Assembly: GCA_027923505.1 (NCBI GenBank)
Contig: BROI01000007.1
Span: forward strand, 372,001 to 436,000
Direction: 5' to 3'
Source of the DNA: Mayamaea pseudoterrestris
Taxonomy: Eukaryota > Bacillariophyta > Bacillariophyceae > Sellaphorales > Sellaphoraceae
DNA: 64,000 nucleotides
The position numbers and the translations under genes are program-made. Shown here one piece after another: positions 10,701 through 21,615 of this stretch (its first letter is position 1; the number at the start of each line of letters is the position of its first letter). The notes beneath the pieces were generated by a model. That model had not been told where the DNA came from and made no database searches. It was given only the letters and a program-made list of their open reading frames with translations.

Positions 10701-12266
10701 TTAATCGATTGCGAGTCGACATGATCCTGGCGGCTCAATATTCGTCATGTGTGTTCTCCAGCCATTGGCTTCTAGCTCTACTCGAAACGCGTCATACGAG
10801 TCTTGACATTTTATGTAGCTTTGCCGAATGCTCGCCGTACCATCTTCCAAAGAACCAGTAGCACGCTGTTGCCGAAGAATATACGCATGATACATGCCCC
10901 GAATGAGGTCTTCTGCATCCGCGCTGTCGAGGAAAACTAAAATCACCGACGACCCATTGTTGTCGTGAGCTGTTGATGATATCACATACTTGTCATCGGG
11001 GCAGTCTTTGCGAATATCGTCAAGCTGGTTAGCACCATTGGGAGCTAGCCTTTGAAGACTGGTTCCAATGCTTAACCAATCGCTGGAGTCTCTGTCTTTA
11101 ACAATTGGAAGGTACTGCTCACGTCGGGCTACTTGTCTTGGCGTAAGGATTTGGTTTGACTCAAAATATTCCTCGAGCACCAGGTCGAGACGTTGCCGAT
11201 TGAAATGGTCTAAAGAAACATATCGCATCGCCATATAGTTGCATCCAAGATGAGTCGCCGATAGAAAACAAAATCCCAGAACAAAATTTGACGGATCATT
11301 GTTCAATACCATGGTGGACAAGCCCAAACCGACGCCCGTGCCGACAAGGCCTGCAGCCATACTCTGAGTTCCTGCCTTGACAGTAACGTCTGCCAAGTTA
11401 TTGTTCAGCGCTATCGACTGGTGAAGAGCTGCTCGACTCGCACTAGCCGTCAAGAAACCAATATTTTTGAGAACATTTGCTGCGCAGGCAACTGGAAGCA
11501 CCACCCACGATGCGGCGAATGGCGAGAGAATCTCCATGAGTGCCGCAGCATCCAAGGCGAGAGCTGCCGTCATGCGCCACTTTTTCGGATGAGTATCGAA
11601 TCGCTTCGTGTGACCCATGCGACTGGCAAACCAAACTCCGCCAAGTTGTCCAACACCTGCATGGATGCACGAGGGAAAAGACTGTGGGTATGCCGAGGCA
11701 GTGCGCATGGCTTTCATTGCCACGTATGGATTTACCACTTAAATAAATCCACCACACATTTGCTTACCATCCTTGAACACCCAATTGAGAGCTCCAGCCA
11801 TGATGCCAGCTGTTTGCATTTGATGCGATCCGACGACACCCACGGCCAGCAGTAAAGTCTGCGTCGACAATACCATGCCGGCACTTCCAGCGACGGATGC
11901 CGCAAAGCAAAATGAAGTGAATTTGGCATACTCGGGTTGTACACTGTGAGGATACTGAGCCGGAAGGAAGTGACTGATGACGTTTACATACAAGTAGTCT
12001 TGCAGCGAAAACGATGAGAGTGGATTCGTTGCAAGATGAGGCTCCTGCTTCTTCCAGGCGCTAGCACCGACCGGAATATAAACAGTAGCTCTCTTGTAGT
12101 GTTTCCTATCGTTCTTTTGCACACCAACTGCATGTTCCGAAGCTGGGTACTCCGTCACTGTGACAAACTGCGAAATTGTCGGCTTTGTTGACGACGTTAC
12201 ACTGGAGCATCGCACTCGGCGCAGTTGCTGCGCCATTGACGAACGGACAAGTTTATATGAAAACAT
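10701..12266 (-). CDS. RUS family (DUF647) membrane protein
   Basis: Two exons on the minus strand, 12266-11768 and 11656-10701; intron 11657-11767 (GTAAGC..GCAG). The join restores GALNWVFKDGVGQLGGVWF, the hallmark of the Root UVB Sensitive family, and gives 484 aa. Other family marks: FLPAQYPHSVQPEY, LSTQTLLLAVGVV, KRFDTHPKKWRM and LEILSPF. Hydrophobic segments fill residues 110-330; the C-terminal 150 residues are the soluble RUS tail. Plant RUS1/RUS2 act in plastids in light and auxin responses and vitamin B6 homeostasis; the function in algae is unknown. A second Met 10 codons in (MAQQLRRVRCSS) could be the start of an organelle presequence. Confidence 0.92.
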
Positions 12267-12978
12267 ATTGCTATCTTTTATATCATAGTATCATAACCAA
12301 AGCTTTTAATGGCATTAACAAGAGGGACTCGACAGGAGGTGCAGCAAGGCATGATGTGTGCTCCAATTCTCATGGTCGCGAGGATGAAATTTATGACAGG
12401 ACGTCTTATCGGTACTGCCAGGTCAGCATTCTTCGAAGAAGCTCTCGGCTGAGAAGTTACATTGCCCCGAACTAAATCATCCAATGGTTGGTTGGCCTTT
12501 CCTGTTCGACCGTTCGTCGGAAAAGAGGCAATAGTGCAATCGAACGATAAAGTATTCTAGGCTTAAATCATAAGTGGGTGACGCGCCCTTTATTCGTTGT
12601 TTTTCTGAGTCATTTTTGTTCCTACAATCCTCCGGGTTCCCGACTCTCTACGGTTTCGTCGCGCGTGAATCAATTCTTGCGACTCCGACCGTTCCTGTTT
12701 GAGTCGTCCTTTGCAGATTTGCCTTCCTCTTCGATCGGCTGTCATCTCTTGCTGTCGTCCATCAGAGAGTCTTGCTTGCATTCATTCACCGTGGCACCCT
12801 TCATTCCTGACTATTGACTCTTCTGCTTCGGGCCGTGGTGATAGTCAATTGCTACTTGCGCCTTTCCAGCTTTTTGTCAAGTCCAAATTTACTTGCTGCT
12901 CCTTTTGTCGAATCGAAGGCAGCTTTTACACCTTTATAAGCAGCCTCTTATTTACGTTGCACCTACCGCCTTACTAAG
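12267..12978. other. Divergent intergenic region with C/T-rich leader
   Basis: 712 bp between the RUS gene (minus) and the zinc-finger gene (plus), so it should hold both promoters. From about 12580 to 12975 the plus strand is rich in C and T, as in a long 5' UTR. No conserved open frame or RNA recognised. Confidence 0.5.
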
Positions 12979-14271
12979 ATGAATGCATCTCACAACCACT
13001 TGGATATGTTTTCATCGGTTGTCGCCATGGACCATAGCAGCCACAGTAGCAGTAATGCCTCGACAACGCCCGAAGCTGCGGCACTATTAAACGCCCAACG
13101 AGCCGTCAAGCATAAGCGCCGATACTGCCGTTACTTGGGATGCACACGCATTGTCAAGTCGCAAGGATTGTGTCAGCGTCATGGAGCCACCCCACGCAAG
13201 TGTCGAGTAAGTATAGTCTATTGTTGTCATGGTGTTTGGTTGCAGCAATTGAGGCGACTGAATTAAGTCGTGGATGGCTAGGGCCTACTCGATAATGTGC
13301 CATGCGCCTCTTACTAACCTTTACTTGACACTTTAGGTTTCGGACTGCACGAAACAAGCGCAAGGAAACTTTGACGGCATGTGCAAGAGCCACTTTAGGT
13401 CCTACAAGCGCGAGACAACGCCTTTGCCCAAGCACGACGTTACTCAAGCGCAAGTCATTCCACTGGGAATTGAATCTGTCTATGACCGCATTCTTCCGCA
13501 ATCCGTTGCCTGGCACGCCAACTTGAACACGCCCATGCCACTCATTCAGCATTTGAAGCATGGGTTTGACGCCAACAAGCCTCCAGCCTGGCACCGCAAC
13601 GAGGAGCGACAAGCGCGAGGAATGATCCCGGTGCACAATGCTGCGACACAGCTGGAAACGTGGGAGCGGGAATTGTAAGTATATTATTTCATCGTTTCCT
13701 ATTATATTGCGGATGCCTTGTTTTAGTCACATGCTAACTTTGTGTTGAAATGTGTTGCAGAGTTTGGATGGAGATTTTGGCATTGTCCGGAAACCCAGAC
13801 GCCTCCTTTCGGCATTTGGCGCGCGCCTGGGGACGCGACAAGGGTTTTCACATGGTTTTAGCCCAGTTTATTTGCGAGCGACGTGGAGATGTGGAACGCA
13901 AGAAGCGCGAGCGGCAGGCTGATATGCCCAACGTTTGGGATCCGGATGCAACTGGGTATGGTGAAGTCTACGACGAGGCTTTGGCATCGGATCTGCTCCA
14001 GTTTTCGCAGCAGGTTGGTGTTGACCAGCCTTTTATTTCACAGCCAAAGCATGGTGTATATAATCAGCCTCAGCACCAACAAGAGCATCAAGTCCGGGAG
14101 CATCGCGAATCCTTTGATCACGAGGAGCCATGCTATTCGACATCTTCTATGGACAGCAGCGCTGATGATGAGCATTTGATTAAAAGTATGCATCAATCGT
14201 CGCAGCAGCATCCATATCAGCAGCCGCAGCATGGAAACGGTGGACAAAACAAAGATCTCTTTCCAGTATAA
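12979..14271 (+). CDS. Short Cys/His zinc-finger protein (WRKY19-like finger type)
   Basis: Three exons, 12979-13206, 13337-13674 and 13761-14271, with GTAAGT donors and TTTAG/TTGCAG acceptors; 358 aa. Two tandem fingers: CRYLGCTRIVKSQGLCQRH and, across the first intron, CRVSDCTKQ..GMCKSH. This C-x4-C-x(n)-C-x2-H pattern is the short finger often annotated WRKY19-like in diatoms and oomycetes, where it is expanded. The middle (residues 115-260) has a conserved-looking helical part (EILALSGNPDASF, RHLARAWGRDKGFHMVL). The C-terminus is Gln/His-rich with no clear fold. Likely nuclear and nucleic-acid binding; targets unknown. Confidence 0.8.
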
Positions 14272-14580
14272 ATTTATATTTTGAAGTTTTGCAAGTCTTC
14301 GGAGTCACAGTAACTGAATCATAGGTTATAGTGTCTTAATAGCAGGATGAAACTGGCGCGCGAGCATATTATCGTGCACTTTCTTGTTCTCTTAATCTAC
14401 CGGTAGTTGTATTTAACGAGTGTTTAAAGACGTGCTACCTTTGTCTACAGACGTGGTCTCTTGTGATATTACAATACCAGTAGGCGCTCCGAAATACGAC
14501 GCCAAGTACAATAGCAGCAAGTACAGCAGAAGACAAACTCAATCGAATAAAACGTAGAAACTGACAGCGACGATACATGT
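14272..14580. other. Convergent spacer
   Basis: 309 bp between two stop codons facing each other (zinc-finger gene and eIF1). Only 3' UTR sequence is expected; nothing else seen. Confidence 0.5.
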
Positions 14581-15144
14581 TTAGAAACCATGCAAAACAA
14601 TCTGTTCGCCATGACAAATCTCCTGGTCGACCAAGAATTGCTTCACAACTGTTCGCTGGTCTCCACTCAACTGAATGACATCACCGACTTCTGCATCTTT
14701 CTGCACGGCTCCGTTGCAACTAAAATTCTTCTTGAAAGCCTTGCAGATTCGCTTCACGTCCAAGTCGTCTGCCAATCCAGCAACAGTGGTGATACATTTA
14801 CGTCCGTTTCGCTGCTGCACGCGAACGTGCACCTTTTCGTCAGCCGACGCTCCGCCCTTGGCGTCACCAGCGTCCTCGAATGCGTCTATTAATAGTAAGA
14901 GTAGTACGGTGTAAGTCGTGAGCAATATTAGATCCAGTTATAAAAAACGAAACGATTCATGCAGGAAGAAAGCCAGTCGTGCATGCGTCGCGAGACGCTG
15001 CCGGGCAATCGCGCCAACGCCACGATGGCACAGCTATAATGCATTTCTCTTTTTGCAATCGCAAGCAGCGCTCGTTCGGTAGTTCCAAGTTTGCACAAGA
15101 CATGTAATCGACCTACCGAAAGTATTGAATTTAACGTCCGTCAT
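14581..15144 (-). CDS. EIF1: Translation initiation factor eIF1 (SUI1)
   Basis: Two exons on the minus strand: 15144-15117 (28 bases) and 14885-14581; intron 14886-15116 (GTAGGT..AATAG). The join reads MTDVKFNTFDAFEDAGDAKG and gives 110 aa, the usual eIF1 length. The SUI1 domain is complete: KVHVRVQQRNGRKCITTVAG, LDVKRICKAFKKNFSCNG, GDVIQLSGDQR and a C-terminal FLVDQEI..ILHGF. eIF1 sits near the P site of the 40S subunit and controls start-codon choice. The first exon was found by requiring the NTFDAF motif that precedes the SUI1 domain in most eukaryotes. Confidence 0.94.
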
Positions 15145-15349
15145 TGTGGATTGTGGTAGTCGATCGGTGGTCGTCGTTCACTAGGAAACAAATAGCCTTA
15201 TCCTTATCTGTGAAGCTGTCAGCTACTCATGTTCTGCCATGCCATGGCTAGATGGCGTAATACAATAATCATGAACGAGACAAGACGGATACAAAAATGT
15301 CGCTAAATTGTAAATAAGCAATATATTAACCATAGCTAGTAGAATGAAG

Positions 15350-16804
15350 CTATGCGTTTAAGGCCGACGATAATGGCGTGCCATAAATCCGCACTCGACT
15401 CAGGCCACCATCTGGATAGATAGTAACTCTTACATGCGACACTGGCTGCTCCCTGTTTAGTATTTGATCCAAGTCAAACAAATGCTCCGAGTCTGGTGCC
15501 ATGCGGCAACGAGACACCAAGTTGAACCACTCTACACCGTCCGTCGCTGGACAAAGTAGATTGTCGTCGTCGGTCGCAAAGCATCCTTCTACTTGTACAC
15601 TCTCTGGATAGTTGCCACGGAAGTGCTTTGTATCTAGAATGATTCGACCGATGCTATTTGCGGCGTGGCCAAGCTTCAAAATGCACCAATCCTTCAGCGT
15701 CGATTTGAGCAGCCCAGTCTCGTCATCCTTGACCCATACCGACGGACGATTCGGATGACGAGCCGTCTCCCATCCATCGCCCATATCTTTTCCTAGTGTC
15801 GGCTGAATAAGGTTCCAGGGATCACCATAGTGCTTGTTTGAGCAGGCAAGTCCAACGCCTCCAAGCTCCATGCTTGACAATTCTGCATACGCATAGCCTT
15901 GCTGGTGCGACGAAAGGACTTGTCCCGACGCATGAGGAACGACAGTACAAGTCGGACCAGTTGTAATAGGATAATAAAGAGCAGCGGGCAGAAGACGAGG
16001 TGCTGCGGAGTCAAGTGAGCTTCCCCACAGTCGCAACCGGGCCACACCACCGTCGGGAAAGTAATTCAATCGCACCACAGTCCCTTTGACGGGTTGATCA
16101 AGCGTGAAGTAATGCATGCGCGTCTCTTGGTATCCTGGTTGCAGGCGCGTCATTGGAAGTGTAGTTTCCCATTCCAGACCTGGCCGCGCCAATGTAGCTT
16201 CTGCTTGAGCAACTTGCGTCGGCGTCGCGCCAGTGCCTTGCACGCAGCCAAACAAGAGACGATCAACAATGCATGGAATATCGCGAGCCATATCAGATAT
16301 CGTCGCTTCATTTGCATTAGCCATTTGTAGACTTACTGCAGGCGTATTGTTTCCCGTAAAGTGTGCCGTATCAATCTCCACCGCGTGGATCTCATAGCAA
16401 GAGTCAAGCTGCAAGAGGCACCAGTCATGTCCAGCTTCGCGGCGTCGTCGAGTCTCCCATCCATCCATGACTTTTCCTTGCTCACAAAAAGCCTCTGGAT
16501 CAAAGAATGGATCTGAATTGTTCAGCAAATTATCGGCGGAAGCAAACCATTCGTCCGTCGCAAACAAGACACGCGCATTGAGGCACGCATTATTCCAGGA
16601 CGACGATGCAAAGGGACTTGGCGGTGCAACATTTTCGCATGGCGAGCGACTCAATGTATTTTTCTCTGTCTTGGTAGCCTGTTTGGATGTAGGCAAAACC
16701 TCTTGACAAGTACGTTCGACTGTAGTTACATCCGCCTGCTCCGTGGCCTGTATCAATTGTGTCGGCACCGACTCTTCATTGTCATTGGGAAATGAAGGAG
16801 ACAT
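15350..16804 (-). CDS. ALLC: Allantoicase
   Basis: 484 aa from the first in-frame ATG (MSPSFPNDNEESVP); the frame continues upstream for 19 codons without another ATG. Two homologous allantoicase repeats are present, each with a GDGWETARHPNRP- or MDGWETRRRREAG-type box, a CILKL/CLLQL strand, an IDTAHFTGNNTP or LDTKHFRGNYPE motif, and a PDGGVARLRL or PDGGLSRVRI end. The enzyme hydrolyses allantoate to ureidoglycolate and urea in purine breakdown, so it supplies nitrogen. The roughly 85-residue N-terminal extension is low-complexity and unlike the typical ~350-aa enzyme. It may be a targeting sequence or may join an upstream exon. Confidence 0.93.
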   Translation of the reverse strand: MSPSFPNDNEESVPTQLIQATEQADVTTVERTCQEVLPTSKQATKTEKNTLSRSPCENVAPPSPFASSSWNNACLNARVLFATDEWFASADNLLNNSDPFFDPEAFCEQGKVMDGWETRRRREAGHDWCLLQLDSCYEIHAVEIDTAHFTGNNTPAVSLQMANANEATISDMARDIPCIVDRLLFGCVQGTGATPTQVAQAEATLARPGLEWETTLPMTRLQPGYQETRMHYFTLDQPVKGTVVRLNYFPDGGVARLRLWGSSLDSAAPRLLPAALYYPITTGPTCTVVPHASGQVLSSHQQGYAYAELSSMELGGVGLACSNKHYGDPWNLIQPTLGKDMGDGWETARHPNRPSVWVKDDETGLLKSTLKDWCILKLGHAANSIGRIILDTKHFRGNYPESVQVEGCFATDDDNLLCPATDGVEWFNLVSRCRMAPDSEHLFDLDQILNREQPVSHVRVTIYPDGGLSRVRIYGTPLSSALNA

Positions 16805-17444
16805 GCTCGCTTGGCGACTGTTTCCAACACCAATGGTCAATATAATATACGTCACGAGCAAGAGCAGAAGGTATCACGACAAGTATGATAGTCGAAGGAG
16901 TCCCAGCTTCACAGTCAACGAGAAAGAGAGGAGGAAGCGTGAGCGAAACGAACTTGCTTTCACGACTGACGTCACAGTCCAACCAAAGGTTGATACAAGC
17001 GTCGATCATGAAAAGCGCGTCATTACGCGTCACCCTGTGCAAAGTGCGAGAACAATTTCGAACCGTGACCTTGTGGTCGACGTTTGTGACGCCATTGCTT
17101 ACGCCAGAACTTCAAGTTCCAAACGAAAGGCATATGAAAAGGGCATATACGTTCGGTCATTCGGAGATTTCCATCGAAAGAAAACAGCTGCGACGACCAG
17201 TCGAGTCATTCTTATGACCATATGACCATAACCGGGTTCCCCGGCCGCCGACGTTTCGTTCGCGCCAGCCCCCTCCCTCGCTGCCATGGAAAACCAAAAC
17301 ACACAGAGCGGCGCCACTTTCACCATGAACTTGTAAACTCTTTCTTTTTCCTTCCACGCTTGCCTTATCATTGTTAGTTGAAAATTCTCGCTGCATTTAA
17401 CAGTTTTGACCTGGTTGAAAAAGACGCAATAATTTACAAACGGT
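16805..17444. other. Divergent promoter region, allantoicase / bromodomain gene
   Basis: 640 bp between divergent starts. It contains a perfect TGACGTCA palindrome (16967-16974), purine-rich runs near 16920-16935 and a T-rich leader near 17340. Short open frames on both strands have no family features. A small upstream exon of allantoicase could lie here but I could not define one. Confidence 0.5.
16967..16974. promoter_or_regulatory. CRE-type palindrome TGACGTCA
   Basis: A perfect 8-bp bZIP/CREB consensus about 163 bp upstream of the allantoicase ATG and 470 bp upstream of the bromodomain gene. In the diatom Phaeodactylum, TGACGT elements mediate CO2/cAMP control of a carbonic anhydrase gene. 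Whether this copy acts is untested; an 8-mer can occur by chance. Confidence 0.35.
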
Positions 17445-19775
17445 ATGAGCGGCAAGAGTCGAGGCTACGCCGCTGCGTTCCAGCAACTCGACTCCATAGC
17501 CGAGACTTATCAGATGGACAATCCCACGCAGCATTATCAGCAACCGCAGCAGCAGACAGGAGTGGGCAATCAGGCATTTTTGGAGCTTGGTTACCATGCG
17601 GCTGACGGATATCCAATTGGAAATGGCATGCAACACAATCATAACATGGTCGGCATGCCGCAACACCAGCAAACCCATCATGCATTGTTAATGCCCAATC
17701 ATCATTTTCAAGCAAACAATAACGATAATATGAACAATATGAATAGCGCCTATCAATTGATGTTTCAGAACCAGCAGGAGCAGCAAGGAGTTGCTCAAGT
17801 CATGCCATACTACGGGGACGTTGGCAGCAGCAATTATCGCGAAACAGCAATTAACAATAATAATGCTCAAGCCTTTGCCGGCTTTGATCCTCTTCCCATG
17901 CAGTTTGGAGCCCATCAACGGACGTCATCATGGGACGAATTCATGTCGCTCAACTCGGTGCTCTTTCAGCCCGAACCAATCTTGTCCGTGCCGCCCAATA
18001 TGGTTTCGGCGCAGCAATCGTATTCGAGTCATTCCACCAACAACTCGGCGAACCAGCACCAACTTATACACCAGGAGGATGAATCATGGCTGTCAGCACT
18101 GACGATTGAAGTATCTGGTCTCTCCATGGAGCCAATGCTTGGAACGGATGTTGTGCAGCGCTGCCAAGCGTCCATGGACGATGTCACTTGCCGGTATATT
18201 CCATGCGTTGACTTTTTGGTGCAATGTCAGCAAGAGTTACGCAAGGGACAGCGACTTTGCGCCAACAAGGCGCAAGAGTTTTTCCTAACTTTCATACAAC
18301 CGCTGCCTCGAGTCTTTTACGGAAAGAATCAGTTCAACATGTCGGCGGAAAGCTTGCAGTTGGCCATGGATGGTCTGCATCATCTCGTGAGAGACGCCAA
18401 GGGCGTACAGCGACTTGGTAGCGAAGCAGTCAAAAATCATTTTTTAGGAGGAATGAAGGATGGTGAATCGTGGGGACTGCGCAAGTGGCTGAGTAAACAC
18501 GGAAATGCACTTCCAATTTGTACAAACTTGGAATGCATATTGACCGCCTTGCGAAAGCTAGACAAGTCGGCGGAATCAACGCGAAAGCTCGCGACTATTC
18601 TACGACCCATGGCACATAAAACGCTTCAAAAGTTACAAACTGGAGTTCCCGAGTCGTATCAGGAGCAGTCGTCGGCGCATCCGTACCTTCCGTTTTTCCA
18701 TCGACTGGAGGCGGCGCTACGAAGCATGAGTCAGTTTGAGCCGGAGAAGGATGATGTCATTTGTCTTGACGATAGCGATGACGAAGACGAGGCAGCAGTG
18801 GTTTCATGTCAACCACAGCCTATCATAAAAAGACGGAGAGTGGATGTTGTTCTGGAGGAAGTTGGAGACGACGAAGTGAAAAAGCCTGCCGCCAAATCGC
18901 AGACACAAATGCAGGCTGTCGCGCAACATCAAATGACTGGGAAGCAAACATATGATGGCGATGGGAGCTCCTCGGGTGAATCAGAAGACGATAGCGTCGT
19001 TGAAATTGTCAATGCGTTTGCGACAGCGTCCGCGCAGACGGCTAGCGATCGGGACTCGGATCGGGAGTGGTCAGTTGCAACATCGTTAGCCGAGCGCGAC
19101 CACAATTCGTCTGGCCCCGTTCTTTGGCCTCTGCCTGTTGTTGGCAAGCAAATTTCATTGGCCGCGGCAGAAATGGCTGCCAACATTGATCGAGTTGCTG
19201 AATACTTTGATTCTGGTCAGCAAGCAGTGGTTCGTCCCATTACGGCACCGCATGGGACATTTTGGGAAGGACATCGGTACGCTCGCGTTCTCAGGTTGTT
19301 TAGTCGTATATTGCGTCAGCCCGAGGCGGTTGTCTTTATCGAACGCGTCGACGAAGATGCTTTGATTCAAGCAGGTCATCCGCCCTTTTCGCATGTCATT
19401 AAGCACCCGCTCTCGCTTCGTGATATTGCAGCGAGTTTGATCTGGAATGTTGATGCCAATGGGCACGTGCCTTGTGGTAAAGATGGAGAGCTTCCAGTTT
19501 GGGATTTGCGCAAGTGGAACATGTGGAAAGGCATGGATTTGCTGCAAGCTATAGATCTGGTGTTTTTAAATTCGCTTGCCTACGGGAGACGCATTGGCAC
19601 CGACAAGAAGTCAAACCACCGATCATCAACGAACAAGCTTCGAAAGTTATTGTGGGACGAAATCAATCGAGTGATACAAGCTGGCGTTGGCAACGATGTA
19701 GTCAGGAGGAAGTCCATTACCCCCACACGGCGCTCGGAGTCTAGTGGCTTCGTCGTCTACAAAATTCAAGAGTAA
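17445..19775 (+). CDS. Gln/Asn-rich protein with divergent C-terminal bromodomain
   Basis: 776 aa, single exon, ATG at 17445. Residues 1-210 are rich in Gln, Asn, His and Met, typical of a disordered activation-like region. Residues 215-420 form a helical part I do not recognise. An acidic Ser-rich linker with basic patches (IKRRRVD; SSSGESEDDS) spans about 440-530. Residues 622-755 resemble a bromodomain: FSHVIKHPLSLRDIAASL (ZA loop/helix A type), then LLQAIDLVFLNSLAYG (helix B type). The conserved acetyl-lysine-binding Asn expected after the Tyr is Gly714 here, so ordinary acetyl-lysine reading is doubtful. Probably a nuclear regulator. Confidence 0.65.
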   Translation: MSGKSRGYAAAFQQLDSIAETYQMDNPTQHYQQPQQQTGVGNQAFLELGYHAADGYPIGNGMQHNHNMVGMPQHQQTHHALLMPNHHFQANNNDNMNNMNSAYQLMFQNQQEQQGVAQVMPYYGDVGSSNYRETAINNNNAQAFAGFDPLPMQFGAHQRTSSWDEFMSLNSVLFQPEPILSVPPNMVSAQQSYSSHSTNNSANQHQLIHQEDESWLSALTIEVSGLSMEPMLGTDVVQRCQASMDDVTCRYIPCVDFLVQCQQELRKGQRLCANKAQEFFLTFIQPLPRVFYGKNQFNMSAESLQLAMDGLHHLVRDAKGVQRLGSEAVKNHFLGGMKDGESWGLRKWLSKHGNALPICTNLECILTALRKLDKSAESTRKLATILRPMAHKTLQKLQTGVPESYQEQSSAHPYLPFFHRLEAALRSMSQFEPEKDDVICLDDSDDEDEAAVVSCQPQPIIKRRRVDVVLEEVGDDEVKKPAAKSQTQMQAVAQHQMTGKQTYDGDGSSSGESEDDSVVEIVNAFATASAQTASDRDSDREWSVATSLAERDHNSSGPVLWPLPVVGKQISLAAAEMAANIDRVAEYFDSGQQAVVRPITAPHGTFWEGHRYARVLRLFSRILRQPEAVVFIERVDEDALIQAGHPPFSHVIKHPLSLRDIAASLIWNVDANGHVPCGKDGELPVWDLRKWNMWKGMDLLQAIDLVFLNSLAYGRRIGTDKKSNHRSSTNKLRKLLWDEINRVIQAGVGNDVVRRKSITPTRRSESSGFVVYKIQE

Positions 19776-19954
19776 ACGAGGATTTAGCATTAGAACGAAT
19801 TAAAGATTGCTTTTTATAGATTTGTTCTTCTTTATCTTACGTAACGGAGCACTGCAGTTTCATTTGTGCGAAATTGTCTACAGAGTAATTGCACGCATGA
19901 TATTATGCCTCACTGCCGAGAGCCATTTGTTGCAACATGATGAAAGCATAACGG

Positions 19955-21615
19955 CTATATAAAAAGTCTATGGTGCTCTTCGTTTATCTCGTCGTTGCTG
20001 TCAGAAACACTGTTTGCAATGGGCGTTGGCTTTTCATTTTCTTCGGTGATGCAAAGCGCATCGGCATCGATAATCTCCACCTCGACCGATTCATCCGGTA
20101 TACGACTCTTGTACTTTCCCGGACTTCCATTCATTGGCGGTAGTAGCGGCGCCGGTGGAATCTTTCGAACCGACAGTCGCGAGAATAGTCGGAAATCGTT
20201 ATTCTTTACTTGAGCATGCGGCCAAAGGTCAGGTCGATTTGCCGACTGTCTTCGGATCAAAGGTGCTCGTCCATCCGGAGTCTCCTCGGAGGAACGATTG
20301 TAAAACAACACGTAGGCGGATGAACAATTCTTTTTCATTGTCGCAGTCGAAATGGAACGCACTCTTTGGTCATTGAACTCGTACCACTGGTCATCAAACC
20401 GATTCAAACCATAGGATGTATAATGTCCGCTTCCCATGGATCCCATCTGGTTGGCAACCGCGTACAGGTCGTATACCGGGCGCTCTCCTCCTTGGCGAAC
20501 CCTGAGACTGGTCAGGTCCCATTTTGTAATGGGATAGTCAATGGGTGCATTATTCTTTGATCCTACATGTCCGTATTCGTTGAACCTGAATCGCTTCAAA
20601 TGCACAATGAGAATTGGGGGCAGTATCCAAATGTCAGTTTGCTTCGTTGAATCTCGATGGGTATGGCATTTGGAGCAGTACCACTGATTGTCGCCCGAAA
20701 GTTTCTCCTTGAGCAAATAGAGCCTCAAGCAATCGTCCAAGGTCTGGCAAGAGTCGTTCATTGGCAACGACAAGTACATGAAAGGCTCAAAGCGAATATT
20801 CTTGTGTTTACAGTGCAAGCAAGTCAATGTATTTTTTAGTTGCCCCTGAAAAATGTCAACAATGAGCGATTTGTCGCGCCGCAGATAATTCTTCCATGCA
20901 TTAATGGCATCCTGCTCGTCATTTGTCCCGTCCAAGTCGGGATCTTCGATATAGGGCTTCTTTTTTATGCGATTGAGGTCTTCGTGCTTTGGATAAGGTA
21001 AGGGTGATTGAATGAGGCAACACGTTTATGTGATTACTTTCGCCAGCCCTCCCAAGCGTTGCCGACACTTACAATACCGTCCAGCAGAAAGCTGAGCACT
21101 TCATGAGCATCATGCTGCCGTCCGCCAGCAAACTGAGGAGCAAATTTTTCCAGGCTCTTTTTGAAAGCGACAGGCGCAAAGACAGTATTGTTCCCCAGCC
21201 AAATAGATTTCATCAGCTCGGCGTATGCAGTCACCAACTTGCCTCCGGTCCCAAGAAAGTTGTTCTTGTTAATTTCAGACCGATAGTCGTAGCCCAAAAA
21301 GTAATCCGTTAGCGGAATCGTATTGCTGAGACATTGCAATGAGCTATTTAGAAAGCAAGTGTTTCCAAGGTTCCGCAGTCCAACCGCACCAAGAGGCATG
21401 TCTTTTCCGTGATCCGACATGGCCATTTCAAAGTTCACCTTGACGGCGTCGTGCACATGATTGTAGTTGCTTGACCGCATCGGACTCGATGGATTACCTG
21501 CATTGGCATTATGACGTCGCGGCATGACGCGAAACATGCCGGAATCTGTCGTTGTAGCGTCTCCATCTTCAGGCGTTGTTTGCCGTCGTTCTGGATGGGA
21601 TGGCTTATTTCCCAT
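19955..21615 (-). CDS. Ubiquitin-specific protease (USP family)
   Basis: Two exons on the minus strand, 21615-21073 and 20986-19955; intron 20987-21072 (GTAAGT..CAAAG). The join gives 524 aa. Cys box GLRNLGNTCFLNSSLQCLSN has catalytic C87; His box GSMGSGHYTSYG has H369. A zinc-binding pair is present (CLHC at 237-240, CSKC at 285-288), as are WILPPILIVHLKRFRF and WYEFNDQRV. The start MGNKPS was chosen over an upstream GTG; Gly2 with Ser6 is a good N-myristoylation signal. The tail past the catalytic domain is acidic and probably disordered. It removes ubiquitin from proteins; the closest type is USP4/8/15-like, exact orthology unclear. Confidence 0.93.

Noticed and set aside
17050-17075. Reverse-strand B-box-like CGGTTCGAAATT
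   Set aside because: T stem does not pair and no A box lies upstream.
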